The notes under the pieces were generated by a model. That model was not told where the DNA came from and did not search any database. It worked only from the letters and a program-made list of their open reading frames with translations. 64,000 nt of DNA from Cannabis sativa (Eukaryota > Streptophyta > Magnoliopsida > Rosales > Cannabaceae): contig NC_083603.1 of the NCBI RefSeq assembly GCF_029168945.1, forward strand, positions 1-64,000, read 5' to 3'. Shown in pieces: positions 25,898-36,250 of this stretch. The position numbers and the translations under genes were made by a program. How positions within the stretch are numbered: position 1 is the first letter of the stretch; the number at the start of each line of letters is the position of its first letter.

Positions 25898-28117
25898 GTA
25901 AAAATTTCCCCTGTAAAGAAGAATATTTTCAATTAGGGGGCCATTTCAACAAATTTTAACCCAAAACCATTCTTCATATTCATTTCTTAGTAGTACAAAT
26001 TGATTGTGACTAGTGGCATAAAATATTCCGAGATTGGTCCGGGCCACATTTCACAAAGGGGTACCACTATCAGAAATGTGAGATTTTCACTATTTCAATT
26101 AAAACGATCGTTAGTGCAAGAAAACTAATTTTTCTCTCAACGTGTCCAAGAGAAAAGTGATGCACAACGGTCTTGGCTAGGCCCCCGTGAAATTTCATGA
26201 TCTTTGGAGATGTGTAGGTTGAGATTTTAACAGATAACTAACGAGTGTAAGAGTAAGGAAAAAACTTGTAAAAATTTCCCCTGAAAAGAAGAATATTTTC
26301 AATTAGGGGGCCATTTCAACAAATTTTAACCCAAAACCATTCTTCATATTCATTTCTTAGTAGTACAAATTGATTGTGACTAGTGGCATAAAATATTCCG
26401 AGATTGGTCCGGGCCACATTTCACAAAGGGGTACCACTATCAGAAATGTGAGATTTTCACTATTTCGATTAAAACGATCGTTATCGCAAGAAAACTAATT
26501 TTTCTCTCAACGTGTCCAAGAGAAAAGTGATGCACAACGGTCTTGGCTAGGCCCCCGTGAAATTTCATGATCTTTGGAGATGTGTAGGTTGAGATTTTAA
26601 CCGATAACTAACGAGTGTAAGAGTAAGGAAAAAACTTGTTAAAATTTCCCCTGAAAAGAAGAATATTTTCAATTAGGGGGCCATTTCAACAAATTTTAAC
26701 CCAAAACCAATCTTCATATTAATTTCTTAGTAGTAAAAATTCATTGTGACTAGTGGCAAAAAATATTCCGAGATTGGTCCGGGCCACATTTCACAAAGGG
26801 GTACCACTATCAGAAATGTGAGATTTTCACTATTTCGATTAAAACGATCGTTAGTGCAAGAAAACTAATTTTTCTCTCAACGTGTCCAAGAGAAAAGTGA
26901 TGCACAACGGTCTTGGCTAGGCCCCCGTGAAATTTCATGATCTTTGGAGATGTGTAGGTTGAGATTTTAGCAGATAACTAACGAGTGTAAAAGTAAGGAA
27001 AAAACTTGTTAAAATTTCCCCTGAAAAGAAGAATATTTTCAATTAGGGGGCCATTTCAACAAATTTTTACCCAAAACCATTCTTCATATTCATTTCTTAG
27101 TAGTACAAATTGATTGTGATTAGTGGCAAAAAATATTCCGAGATTGGTCCGGGCCACATTTCACAAAGGGGTACCACTATCATAAATGTGAGATTTTCAC
27201 TATTTCGATTAAAACGATCGTTAGTGCAAGAAAACTAATTTTTCTCTCAACGTGTCCAAGAGAAAAGTGATGCACAACGGTCTTGGCTAGGCCCCCGTGA
27301 AATTTCATGATCTTTGGAGATGTGTAGGTTGAGATTTTAACAGATAACTAACGAGTGTAAGAGTAAGGAAAAAACTTGTAAAAATTTCCCCTGAAAAGAA
27401 GAATATTTTCAATTAGGGGGCCATTTCAACAAATTTTAACCCAAAACCATTCTTCATATTCATTTCTTAGTAGTACAAATTGATTGTGACTAGTGGCATA
27501 AAATATGCCGAGATTGGTCCGGGCCACATTTCACAAAGGGGTACCACTATCAGAAATGTGAGATTTTCACTATTTCGATTAAAATGATCGTTAGTGCAAG
27601 AAAACTAATTTTTCTCTCAACGTGTCCAAGAGAAAAGTGATGCACAACGGTCTTGGCTAGGCCCCCGTGAAATTTCATGATCTTTGGAGATGTGTAGGTT
27701 GAGATTTTAACAGATAACTAACGAGTGTAAGAGTAAGGAAAAAACTTGTTAAAATTTCCCCTGAAAAGAAGAATATTTTCAATTAGGGGGCCATTTCAAC
27801 AAATTTTAACCCAAAACCATTATTCATATTCATTTCTTAGTAGTACAAATTGATTGTGACTAGTGGCATAAAATATTCCGAGATTGGTCCGGGCCACATT
27901 TCACAAAGGGGTACCACTATCAGAAATGTGAGATTTTCACTATTTCGATTAAAACGATCGTTAGTGCAAGAAAACTAATTTTTCTCTCAACGTGTCCAAG
28001 AGAAAAGTGATGCACAACGGTCTTGGCTAGGCCCCCGTGAAATTTCATGATCTTTGGAGATGTGTAGGTTGAGATTTTAACAGATAACTAACGAGTGTAA
28101 GAGTAAGGAAAAAACTT
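25898..28117 (+). repeat. Zone 3 HOR unit (6 monomers)
   Basis: Starts: 25898, 26268, 26638, 27008, 27378, 27748. Order: GTAAAG/TTTCAATT; GTTATCGC; AATCTTCATATTAAT with TTAGCAG/GTAAAAG tail; GATTAG; ATATGCC/AATGATCG; CATTATTCAT. The third has an AATCTTCATATTAAT head with a tail normally seen before GATTAG monomers, so it is a likely hybrid. Confidence 0.8.
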
Positions 28118-29228
28118 GTAAAAATTTCCCCTGTAAAGAAGAATATTTTCAATTAGGGGGCCATTTCAACAAATTTTAATCCAAAACCATTCTTCATATT
28201 CATTTCTTAGTAGTACAAATTGATTGTGACTAGTGGCATAAAATATTCCGAGATTGGTCCGGGCCACATTTCACAAAGGGGTACCACTATCAGAAATGTG
28301 AGATTTTCACTATTTCAATTAAAACGATCGTTAGTGCAAGAAAACTAATTTTTCTCTCAACGTGTCCAAGAGAAAAGTGATGCACAACGGTCTTGGCTAG
28401 GCCCCCGTGAAATTTCATGATCTTTGGAGATGTGTAGGTTGAGATTTTAACAGTTAACTAACGAGTGTAAGAGTAAGGAAAAAACTTGTAAAAATTTCCC
28501 CTGAAAAGAAGAATATTTTCAATTAGGGGGCCATTTCAACAAATTTTAACCCAAAACCATTCTTCATATTCATTTCTTAGTAGTACAAATTGATTGTGAC
28601 TAGTGGCATAAAATATGCCGAGATTGGTCCGGGCCACATTTCACAAAGGGGTACCACTATCAGAAATGTGAGATTTTCACTATTTCGATTAAAATGATCG
28701 TTAGTGCAAGAAAACTAATTTTTCTCTCAACGTGTCCAAGAGAAAAGTGATGCACAACGGTCTTGGCTAGGCCCCCGTGAAATTTCATGATCTTTGGAGA
28801 TGTGTAGGTTGAGATTTTAACATATAACTAACGAGTGTAAGAGTAAGGAAAAAAACTTGTTAAAATTTCCCCTGAAAAGAAGAATATTTTCAATTAGGGG
28901 GCCATTTCAACAAATTTTAACCCAAAACCATTATTCATATTCATTTCTTAGTAGTACAAATTGATTGTGACTAGTGGCATAAAATATTCCGAGATTGGTC
29001 CGGGCCACATTTCACAAAGGGGTACCACTATCAGAAATGTGAGATTTTCACTATTTCGATTAAAACGATCGTTAGTGCAAGAAAACTAATTTTTCTCTCA
29101 ACGTGTCCAAGAGAAAAGTGATGCACAACGGTCTTGGCTAGGCCCCCGTGAAATTTCATGATCTTTGGAGATGTGTAGGTTGAGATTTTAACAGATAACT
29201 AACGAGTGTAAGAGTAAGGAAAAAACTT
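28118..29228 (+). repeat. Zone 3 trimer unit
   Basis: Starts: 28118 (GTAAAG, TTTCAATT, TTTTAATCC), 28488 (ATATGCC, AATGATCG), 28859 (CATTATTCAT). This three-monomer set is an additional round of the ATATGCC, CATTATTCAT, GTAAAG order seen just before it. Confidence 0.85.
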
Positions 29229-31442
29229 GTAAAAATTTCCCCTGTAAAGAAGAATATTTTCAATTAGGGGGCCATTTCAACAAATTTTAACCCAAAACCA
29301 TTCTTCATATTCATTTCTTAGTAGTACAAATTGATTGTGACTAGTGGCATAAAATATTCCGAGATTGGTCCGGCCACATTTCACAAAGGGGTACCACTAT
29401 CAGAAATGTGAGATTTTCACTATTTCAATTAAAACGATCGTTAGTGCAAGAAAACTAATTTTTCTCTCAACGTGTCCAAGAGAAAAGTGATGCACAACGG
29501 TCTTGGCTAGCCCCCGTGAAATTTCATGATCTTTGGAGATGTGTAGGTTGAGATTTTAACAGATAACTAACGAGTGTAAGAGTAAGGAAAAAACTTGTAA
29601 AAATTTCCCCTGAAAAGAAGAATATTTTCAATTAGGGGGCCATTTCAACAAATTTTAACCCAAAACCATTCTTCATATTCATTTCTTAGTAGTACAAATT
29701 GATTGTGACTAGTGGCATAAAATATTCCGAGATTGGTCCGGCCACATTTCACAAAGGGGTACCACTATCAGAAATGTGAGATTTTCACTATTTCGATTAA
29801 AACGATCGTTAACGCAAGAAAACTAATTTTTCTCTCAACGTGTCCAAGAGAAAAGTGATGCACAACGGTCTTGGCTAGGCCCCCGTGAAATTTCATGATC
29901 TTTGGAGATGTGTAGGTTGAGATTTTAACAGATAACTAACGAGTGTAAGAGTAAGGAAAAACTTGTTAAAATTTCCCCTGAAAAGAAGAATATTTTCAAT
30001 TAGGGGCCATTTCAACAAATTTTAACCCAAAACCAATCTTCATATTAATTTCTTAGTAGTAAAAATTCATTGTGACTAGTGGCAAAAAATATTCCGAGAT
30101 TGGTCCGGGCCACATTTCACAAAGGGGTACCACTATCAGAAATGTGAGATTTTCACTATTTCGATTAAAACGATCGTTAGTGCAAGAAAACTAATTTTTC
30201 TCTCAACGTGTCCAAGAGAAAAGTGATGCACAACGGTCTAGGCTAGGCCCCCGTGAAATTTCATTATCTTTGGAGATGTGTAGGTTGAGATTTTAACAGA
30301 TAACTAACGAGTGTAAGAGTAAGGAAAAACTTGTAAAAATTTCCCCTGAAAAGAAGAATATTTTCAATTAGGGGGCCATTTCAACAAATTTTAACCCAAA
30401 ACCATTCTTCATATTCATTTCTTAGTAGTACAAATTGATTGTGACTAGTGGCATAAAATATTCCGAGATTGGTCCGGGCCACATTTCACAAAGGGGTACC
30501 ACTATCAGAAATGTGAGATTTTCACTATTTCGATTAAAATGATCGTTAGTGCAAGAAAACTAATTTTTCTCTCAATGTGTCAAATAGAAAAGTGATGCAC
30601 AACGGTCTAGGCTAGGCCCCCGTGAAATTTCATGATCTTTGGAGATGTGTAGGTTGAGATTTTAACAGATAACTAACGAGTGTAAGAGTAAGGAAAAAAC
30701 TTGTAAAAATTTCCCCTGAAAAGAAGAATATTTTCAATTAGGGGGCCATTTCAACAAATTTTAACCCAAAACCATTCTTCATATTCATTTCTTAGTAGTA
30801 CAAATTGATTGTGACTAGTGGCATAAAATATGCCGAGATTGGTCCGGGCCACATTTCACAAAGGGGTACCACTATCAGAAATGTGAGATTTTTACTATTT
30901 CGATTAAAATGATCGTTAGTGCAAGAAAACTAATTTTTCTCTCAACGTGTCCAAGAGAAAAGTGATGCACAACGGTCTTGGCTAGGCCCCCGTGAAATTT
31001 CATGATCTTTGGAGATGTGTAGGTTGAGATTTTAACAGATAACTAACGAGTGTAAGAGTAAGGAAAAAACTTGTTAAAATTTCCCCTGAAAAGAAGAATA
31101 TTTTCAATTAGGGGGCCATTTCAACAAATTTTAACCCAAAACCATTCTTCATATTCATTTCTTAGTAGTACAAATTGATTGTGACTAGTGGCATAAAATA
31201 TTCCGAGATTGGTCCGGGCCACATTTCACAAAGGGGTACCACTATCAGAAATGTGAGATTTTCACTATTTCGATTAAAACGATCGTTAGTGCAAGAAAAC
31301 TAATTTTTCTCTCAACGTGTCCAAGAGAAAAGTGATGCACAACGGTCTTGGCTAGGCCCCCGTGAAATTTCATGATCTTTGGAGATGTGTAGGTTGAGAT
31401 TTTAACAGATAACTAACGAGTGTAAGAGTGAGGAAAAAACTT
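29229..31442 (+). repeat. Zone 3 HOR unit (6 monomers)
   Basis: Starts: 29229, 29597, 29965, 30333, 30703, 31073. GTAAAG/TTTCAATT; GTTAACGC; AATCTTCATATTAAT with GGTCTAGGC and CATTATC; a monomer with TCTCAATGTGTCAAATAG and GGTCTAGGC, which are type F markers of zone 5; ATATGCC; near-consensus. Several poly-A and poly-G runs are one base short at 29367-30340. Confidence 0.8.
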
Positions 31443-32182
31443 GTAAAAATTTCCCCTGTAAAGAAGAATATTTTCAATTAGGGGGCCATTTCAACAAATT
31501 TTAACCCAAAACCATTCTTCATATTCATTTCTTAGTAGTACAAATTGATTGTGACTAGTGGCATAAAATATTCCGAGATTGGTCCGGGCCACATTTCACA
31601 AAGGGGTACCACTATCATAAATGTGAGATTTTCACTATTTCAATTAAAACGATCGTTAGTGCAAGAAAACTAATTTTTCTCTCAACGTGTCCAAGAGAAA
31701 AGTGATGCACAACGGTCTTGGCTAGGCCCCCGTGAAATTTCATGATCTTTGGAGATGTGTAGGTTCAGATTTTAACAGATAACTAACGAGTGTAAGAGTA
31801 AGGAAAAAACTTGTAAAAATTTCCCCTGAAAAGAAGAATATTTTCAATTAGGGGGCCATTTCAACAAATTTTAACCCAAAACCATTCTTCATATTCATTT
31901 CTTAGTAGTACAAATTGATTGTGACTAGTGGCATAAAATATTCCGAGATTGGTCCGGGCCACATTTCATAAAGCGGTACCACTATCAGAAATGTGAGATT
32001 TTCACTATTTCGATTAAAACGATCGTTAGTGCAAGAAAACTAATTTTTCTCTCAACGTGTCCAAGAGAAAAGTGATGCACAACGGTCTTGGCTAGGCCCC
32101 CGTGAAATTTCATGATCTTTGGAGATGTGTAGGTTGAGATTTTAACAGATAACTAACGAGTGTAAGAGTAAGGAAAAAACTT
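31443..32182 (+). repeat. Zone 3 terminal unit (2 monomers)
   Basis: Starts: 31443 (GTAAAG, TTTCAATT, TCATAAATG) and 31813 (near-consensus, CATAAAGCGGTACC). Type A-like monomers of the right-hand zone begin after this. Confidence 0.8.
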
Positions 32183-35155
32183 GTTAAAATTTCCCCTGAA
32201 AAGAAGAATATTTTCAATTAGGGGGCCATTTCAACAAATTTTAACCCAAAACCAATCTTCATATTAATTTCTTAGTAGTAAAAATTCATTGTGACTAGTG
32301 GCAAAAAATATTCCGAGATTGGTCCGGGCCACATTTCACAAAGGGGTACCACTATCAGAAATGTGAGATTTTCACTATTTCGATTAAAACGATCGTTAGT
32401 GCAAGAAAAATAATTTTTCTCTCAACGTGTCCAAGAGAAAAGTGATGCACAACGGTCTTTTCTAGGCCCCCGTTAAATTTCATGATCTTTAGAGATGTGT
32501 AGGTCGAGATTTTAACAGATAACTAACGAGTGTAAGAGTAAGGAAAAAACTTGTTAAAATTTCCCCTGAAAAGAAGAATATTTTCAATTAGGGGGCCATT
32601 TCAACAAATTTTAACCCAAAACCAATCTTCATATTAATTTCTTAGTAGTAAAAATTCATTGTGACTAGTGGCAAAAAATATTCCGAGATTGGTCCGGGCC
32701 ACAATTCAAAACGGGTACCACTATCAGAAATGTGAGATTTTCACTATTTCGATTAAAACGATCGTTAGTGCAAGAAAAATAATTTTTCTCTCAACGTGTC
32801 CAAGAGAAAAGTGATGCACAACGGTCTTTTCTAGGCCCCCGTTAAATTTCATGATCTTTAGAGATGTGTAGGTCGAGATTTTAACAGATAACTAACGAGT
32901 GTAAGAGTAAGGAAAAAACTTGTTAAAATTTCCCCTGAAAAGAAGAATATTTTCAATTAGGGGGCCATTTCAAAAAATTTTAACCCAAAACCAATCTTCA
33001 TATTCATTTCTTAGTAGTAAAAATTCATTGTGACTAGTGGCATAAAATATTCCGAGATTGGTCCGGGCCACATTTCACAAAGGGGTACCACTATCAGAAA
33101 TGTGAGATTTTCACTATTTCGATTAAAACGATCGTTAGTGCAAGAAAACTAATTTTTCTCTCAACGTGTCCAAGACAAAAGTGATGCACAACGGTCTTGG
33201 CTAGGCCCCCGTGAAATTTCATGATCTTTGGAGATGTGTACGTCGAGATTTTAACAGATAACTAACGAGTGTAAGAGTAAGGAAAAAACTTGTTAAAATT
33301 TCCCCTGAAAAGAAGAATATTTTCAATTAGGGGGCCGTTTCAACAAATTTTAACCCAAAACAAATATTCATATTTATTTCTTAGTAGTAAAAATTCATTG
33401 TGACTAGTGGCAAAAAATATTCCGAGATTGGTCCGGGCCACAATTCACAAAGGGGGTACCACTATCAGAAATGTGAGATTTTCACTATTTCGATTAAAAC
33501 GATCGTTAGTGCAAAAAAACTAATTTTTCTCTGAATGTTTCCAAGAGAAAAGTGATGCACAACGGTCTGTTCTAGGCCCCCGTGAAATTTCATGATCTTT
33601 GGAGATGTGTAGGTCGAGATTTTAACAGATAACTAACGAGTGTAAGAGTAACGAAAAAACTTGTTAAAATTTCCCCTGAAAAGAAGAATATTTTCAATTA
33701 GGGGGCCATTTCAAAAAATTTTAACCCAAAACCCATCTTCATATTTATTTCTTAGTAGTAAAAATTCATTGTGACTAGTGGCAAAAAATATTCCGAGATT
33801 GGTCCGGGCCACATTTCACAAAGGGGTACCACTATCAGAAATGTGAGATTTTCACTATTTCGATTAAAACGATCGTTAGTGCAAGAAAACTAATTTTTCT
33901 CTCAACGTGTCCAAGAGAAAAGTGATGCACAACGGTCTTGGCTAGGCCCCCGTGAAATTTCATGATCTTTGGAGATGTGTAGGTTGAGATTTTAACAGAT
34001 AACTAACGAGTGTAAGAGTAAGGAAAAAACTTGTTAAAATTTCCCCTGAAAAGAAGAATATTTTCAATTAGGGGGCCATTTCAACAAATTTTAACCCAAA
34101 ACCAATCTTCATATTAATTTCTTAGTAGTAAAAATTCATTGTGACTAGTGGCAAAAAATATTCCGAGATTGGTCCGGGCCACATTTCACAAAGGGGTACC
34201 ACTATCATAAATGTGAGATTTTCACTATTTCGATTAAAACGATCGTTAGTGCAAGAAAACTAATTTTTCTCTCAACGTGTCCAAGAGAAAAGTGATGCAC
34301 AACGGTCTTGGCTAGGCCCCCGTGAAATTTCATGATCTTTGGAGATGTGTAGGTTGAGATTTTAGCAGATAACTAACGAGTGTAAAAGTAAGGAAAAAAC
34401 TTGTTAAAATTTCCCCTGAAAAGAAGAATATTTTCAATTAGGGGGCCATTTCAACAAATTTTTACCCAAAACCATTCTTCATATTCATTTCTTAGTAGTA
34501 CAAATTGATTGTGATTAGTGGCAAAAAATATTCCGAGATTGGTCCAGGCCACATTTCACAAAGGGGTACCACTATCAAAATGTGAGATTTTCACTATTTC
34601 GATTAAAACGATCGTTAGTGCAAGAAAACTAATTTTTCTCTCAACGTGTCCAAGAGAAAAGTGATGCACAACGGTCTTGGCTAGGCCCCCGTGAAATTTC
34701 ATGATCTTTGGAGATGTGTAGGTTGAGATTTTAACAGATAACTAACGAGTGTAAGAGTAAGGAAAAAACTTGTAAAAATTTCCCCTGAAAAGAAGAATAT
34801 TTTCAATTAGGGGGCCATTTCAACAAATTTTAACCCAAAACCATTCTTCATATTCATTTCTTAGTAGTACAAATTGATTGTGACTAGTGGCATAAAATAT
34901 GCCGAGATTGGTCCGGGCCACATTTCACAAAGGGGTACCACTATCAGAAATGTGAGATTTTCACTATTTCGATTAAAATGATCGTTAGTGCAAGAAAACT
35001 AATTTTTCTCTCAACGTGTCCAAGAGAAAAGTGATGCACAACGGTCTTGGCTAGGCCCCCGTGAAATTTCATGATCTTTGGAGATGTGTAGGTTGAGATT
35101 TTAACGGATAACTAACGAGTGTAAGAGTAAGGAAAAAACTTGTTAAAATTTCCCC

Positions 35156-35175
35156 TGAAAAGAAGAATATTTTCA
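35156..35175. other. Inverted repeat near monomer start (6-bp stem, 8-nt loop)
   Basis: TGAAAA and TTTTCA flank GAAGAATA, giving a perfect 6-bp stem. It recurs in every monomer that has CCTGAAAAG. It is broken in monomers with CCTGTAAAG or CCTATAAAG (for example those starting at 11476, 13694, 39580 and 43274), so it is not under strict constraint. It may be a by-product of A/T richness. Confidence 0.5.
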
Positions 35176-35279
35176 ATTAGGGGGCCATTTCAACAAATTT
35201 TAACCCAAAACCATTCTTCATATTCATTTCTTAGTAGTACAAATTGATTGTGACTAGTGGCATAAAATATTCCGAGATT

Positions 35280-35289
35280 GGTCCGGGCC
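35280..35289. other. Variable patch V1 (consensus GGTCCGGGCC)
   Basis: This 10-bp segment of the reference monomer varies far more than its flanks across the array. Observed forms include GGTCGGGCC, GGTGCGGGCC, GGTCTGGGCC, GGTTCTGGCC, GGTCCAGGCC, GGTCCTGGCC, GGTCCGTGCC, GGTCCGGCCC and GAGTCCGGCC. Two or more monomers of different lineage often share a form. See the matching finding. Confidence 0.75.
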
Positions 35290-35346
35290 ACATTTCACAA
35301 AGGGGTACCACTATCAGAAATGTGAGATTTTCACTATTTCGATTAA

Positions 35347-35356
35347 AACGATCGTT
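35347..35356. other. 10-bp perfect palindrome AACGATCGTT
   Basis: AACGATCGTT equals its own reverse complement and includes CGATCG with two CpGs. It is present in most monomers. It decays to AATGATCGTT (for example in monomers starting at 1, 1484, 3702 and 17020) or to ACAATCGTT (3332, 43643, 54365, 59913), both of which are CpG transitions. Confidence 0.8.
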
Positions 35357-35373
35357 AGTGCAAGAAAACTAAT

Positions 35374-35400
35374 TTTTCTCTCAACGTGTCCAAGAGAAAA
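35374..35400. other. Hairpin: 8-bp stem, 11-nt loop
   Basis: TTTTCTCT pairs perfectly with AGAGAAAA across the loop CAACGTGTCCA. Nearly all monomers keep both arms. Type C monomers (for example 41058 and 44752) carry other changes nearby but keep both arms (TTTTCTCT and AGAGAAAA around GAACGTTTCCA). Type F (for example 38100 and 42164) and the monomer at 30333 change the right arm to ATAGAAAA and so weaken the stem. It could form a cruciform or an RNA hairpin if the array is transcribed. Confidence 0.7.
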
Positions 35401-35431
35401 GTGATGCACAACGGTCTTGGCTAGGCCCCCG

Positions 35432-35441
35432 TGAAATTTCA
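35432..35441. other. 10-bp palindrome TGAAATTTCA
   Basis: This perfect palindrome follows the C5-G run in almost every monomer. Lineage-specific changes break it: GTTAAATTTCA in types A, E and L, and GAAATATCA in type I. Confidence 0.7.
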
Positions 35442-35474
35442 TGATCTTTGGAGATGTGTAGGTTGAGATTTTAA

Positions 35475-35477
35475 CAG
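35475..35477. other. Variable patch V2 (CAG in TTTTAACAGATAAC)
   Basis: This trinucleotide is CAG in most monomers. It also appears as CAT, CGG, CCG, CGT, TAG or AAG, or with one extra base (CGGT, CCGT, CGAG), with little relation to monomer lineage. The preceding A also switches to G (TTTTAGCAG), but that change does track lineage. Confidence 0.7.
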
Positions 35478-36250
35478 ATAACTAACGAGTGTAAGAGTAA
35501 GGAAAAAACTTGTAAAAATTTCCCCTGTAAAGAAGAATATTTTCAATTAGGGGGCCATTTCAACAAATTTTAACCCAAAACCATTCTTCATATTCATTTC
35601 TTAGTAGTACAAATTGATTGTGACTAGTGGCATAAAATATTCCGAGATTGGTCCGGGCCACATTTCACAAAGGGGTACCACTATCAGAAATGTGAGATTT
35701 TCACTATTTCAATTAAAACGATCGTTAGTGCAAGAAAACTAATTTTTCTCTCAACGTGTCCAAGAGAAAAGTGATGCACAACGGTCTTGGCTAGGCCCCG
35801 TGAAATTTCATGATCTTTGGAGATGTGTAGGTTGAGATTTTAACAGATAACTAACGAGTGTAAGAGTAAGGAAAAAACTTGTAAAAATTTCCCCTGAAAA
35901 GAAGAATATTTTCAATTAGGGGGCCATTTCAACAAATTTTAACCCAAAACCATTCTTCATATTCATTTCTTAGTAGTACAAATTGATTGTGACTAGTGGC
36001 ATAAAATATTCCGAGATTGGTCCGGGCCACATTTCACAAAGGGGTACCACTATCAGAAATGTGAGATTTTCACTATTTCGATTAAAACGATCGTTAGTGC
36101 AAGAAAACTAATTTTTCTCTCAACGTGTCCAAGAGAAAAGTGATGCACAACGGTCTTGGCTAGGCCCCCGTGAAATTTCATGATCTTTGGAGATGTGTAG
36201 GTTGAGATTTTAACAGATAACTAACGAGTGTAAGAGTAAGGAAAAAACTT

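Larger units (their letters stand above)
35304..35423. other. Most conserved core of the monomer
   Basis: From the GGTACC site to the GATGCACAACGGTC segment the monomers change very little across all five zones. Most recurrent changes inside it are CpG transitions (TTTCGATT/TTTCAATT, AACGATCG/AATGATCG, CAACGTG/CAATGTG). The left third of the unit accumulates many more type-specific changes. The core contains a 10-bp palindrome and an 8-bp-stem hairpin. Uneven conservation inside a satellite unit can mark a protein-binding or nucleosome-positioning segment, or simply a preferred tract for gene conversion. I judged conservation by eye and did not compute it. Confidence 0.6.
35352..35488. other. 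8-bp inverted pair TCGTTAGT ... ACTAACGA
   Basis: TCGTTAGT at 35352-35359 and ACTAACGA at 35481-35488 are exact reverse complements about 120 bp apart, and they enclose the core hairpin. TTAGT of the left arm can also pair with the nearby ACTAA of GAAAACTAA (5-bp stem, 8-nt loop). Both arms recur in most monomers. I cannot say whether this is functional. Confidence 0.5.
35142..35511 (+). repeat. Reference (consensus-like) 370-bp monomer
   Basis: This copy carries the majority base at nearly every variable site, so I use it as the reference. It is 370 bp with 134 G+C (36.2%). It contains nine CpG dinucleotides. In order it holds a short A/T hairpin at the start, an A/T-rich left half, a CCGGG-containing patch, a GGTACC site, a long conserved core with palindrome and hairpin, a C5 run, a 10-bp palindrome and an A6 run at the junction. 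I see no strong internal direct duplication, so the unit looks like a true ~370-bp monomer and not a dimer of ~185 bp. Weak similarities such as GAGATTTT occurring twice about 141 bp apart are too short to prove an ancient internal duplication. Confidence 0.9.
32183..36250 (+). repeat. Zone 4: transition between HOR families (11 monomers)
   Basis: Starts: 32183, 32553, 32922, 33292, 33663, 34033, 34403, 34772, 35142, 35512, 35881. 32183 has a type A head and tail but a consensus middle (ACATTTCACAAAGGGG). 32553 is a full type A (CAATTCAAAACGGG). 32922 is type B and 33292 is type C. 33663 mixes AAAAAATTTT with CCCATCTTCATATTTAT. From 34033 the block returns to zone-3 order: AATCTTCATATTAAT, GATTAG, ATATGCC, consensus, GTAAAG/TTTCAATT, consensus. 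It looks like the place where the 11-monomer HOR was assembled, or where two HOR families recombined. Confidence 0.8.

Noticed and set aside
35271..35287. CENP-B-box-like sequence around TTCCGAGATTGGTCCGGG
   Set aside because: It has TTC-G and CGGG elements but not the required spacing or central A of NTTCGNNNNANNCGGGN, even in the variant with TTCGAG at about 11975.
35500..35530. Phased A-tract bend at monomer junctions (AAAAAA, AAAATTT, AAAA, TTTT)
   Set aside because: A/T tract centres are about 12 bp apart, not the ~10.5 bp needed for strong additive curvature. A bend is possible but not supported from sequence alone.
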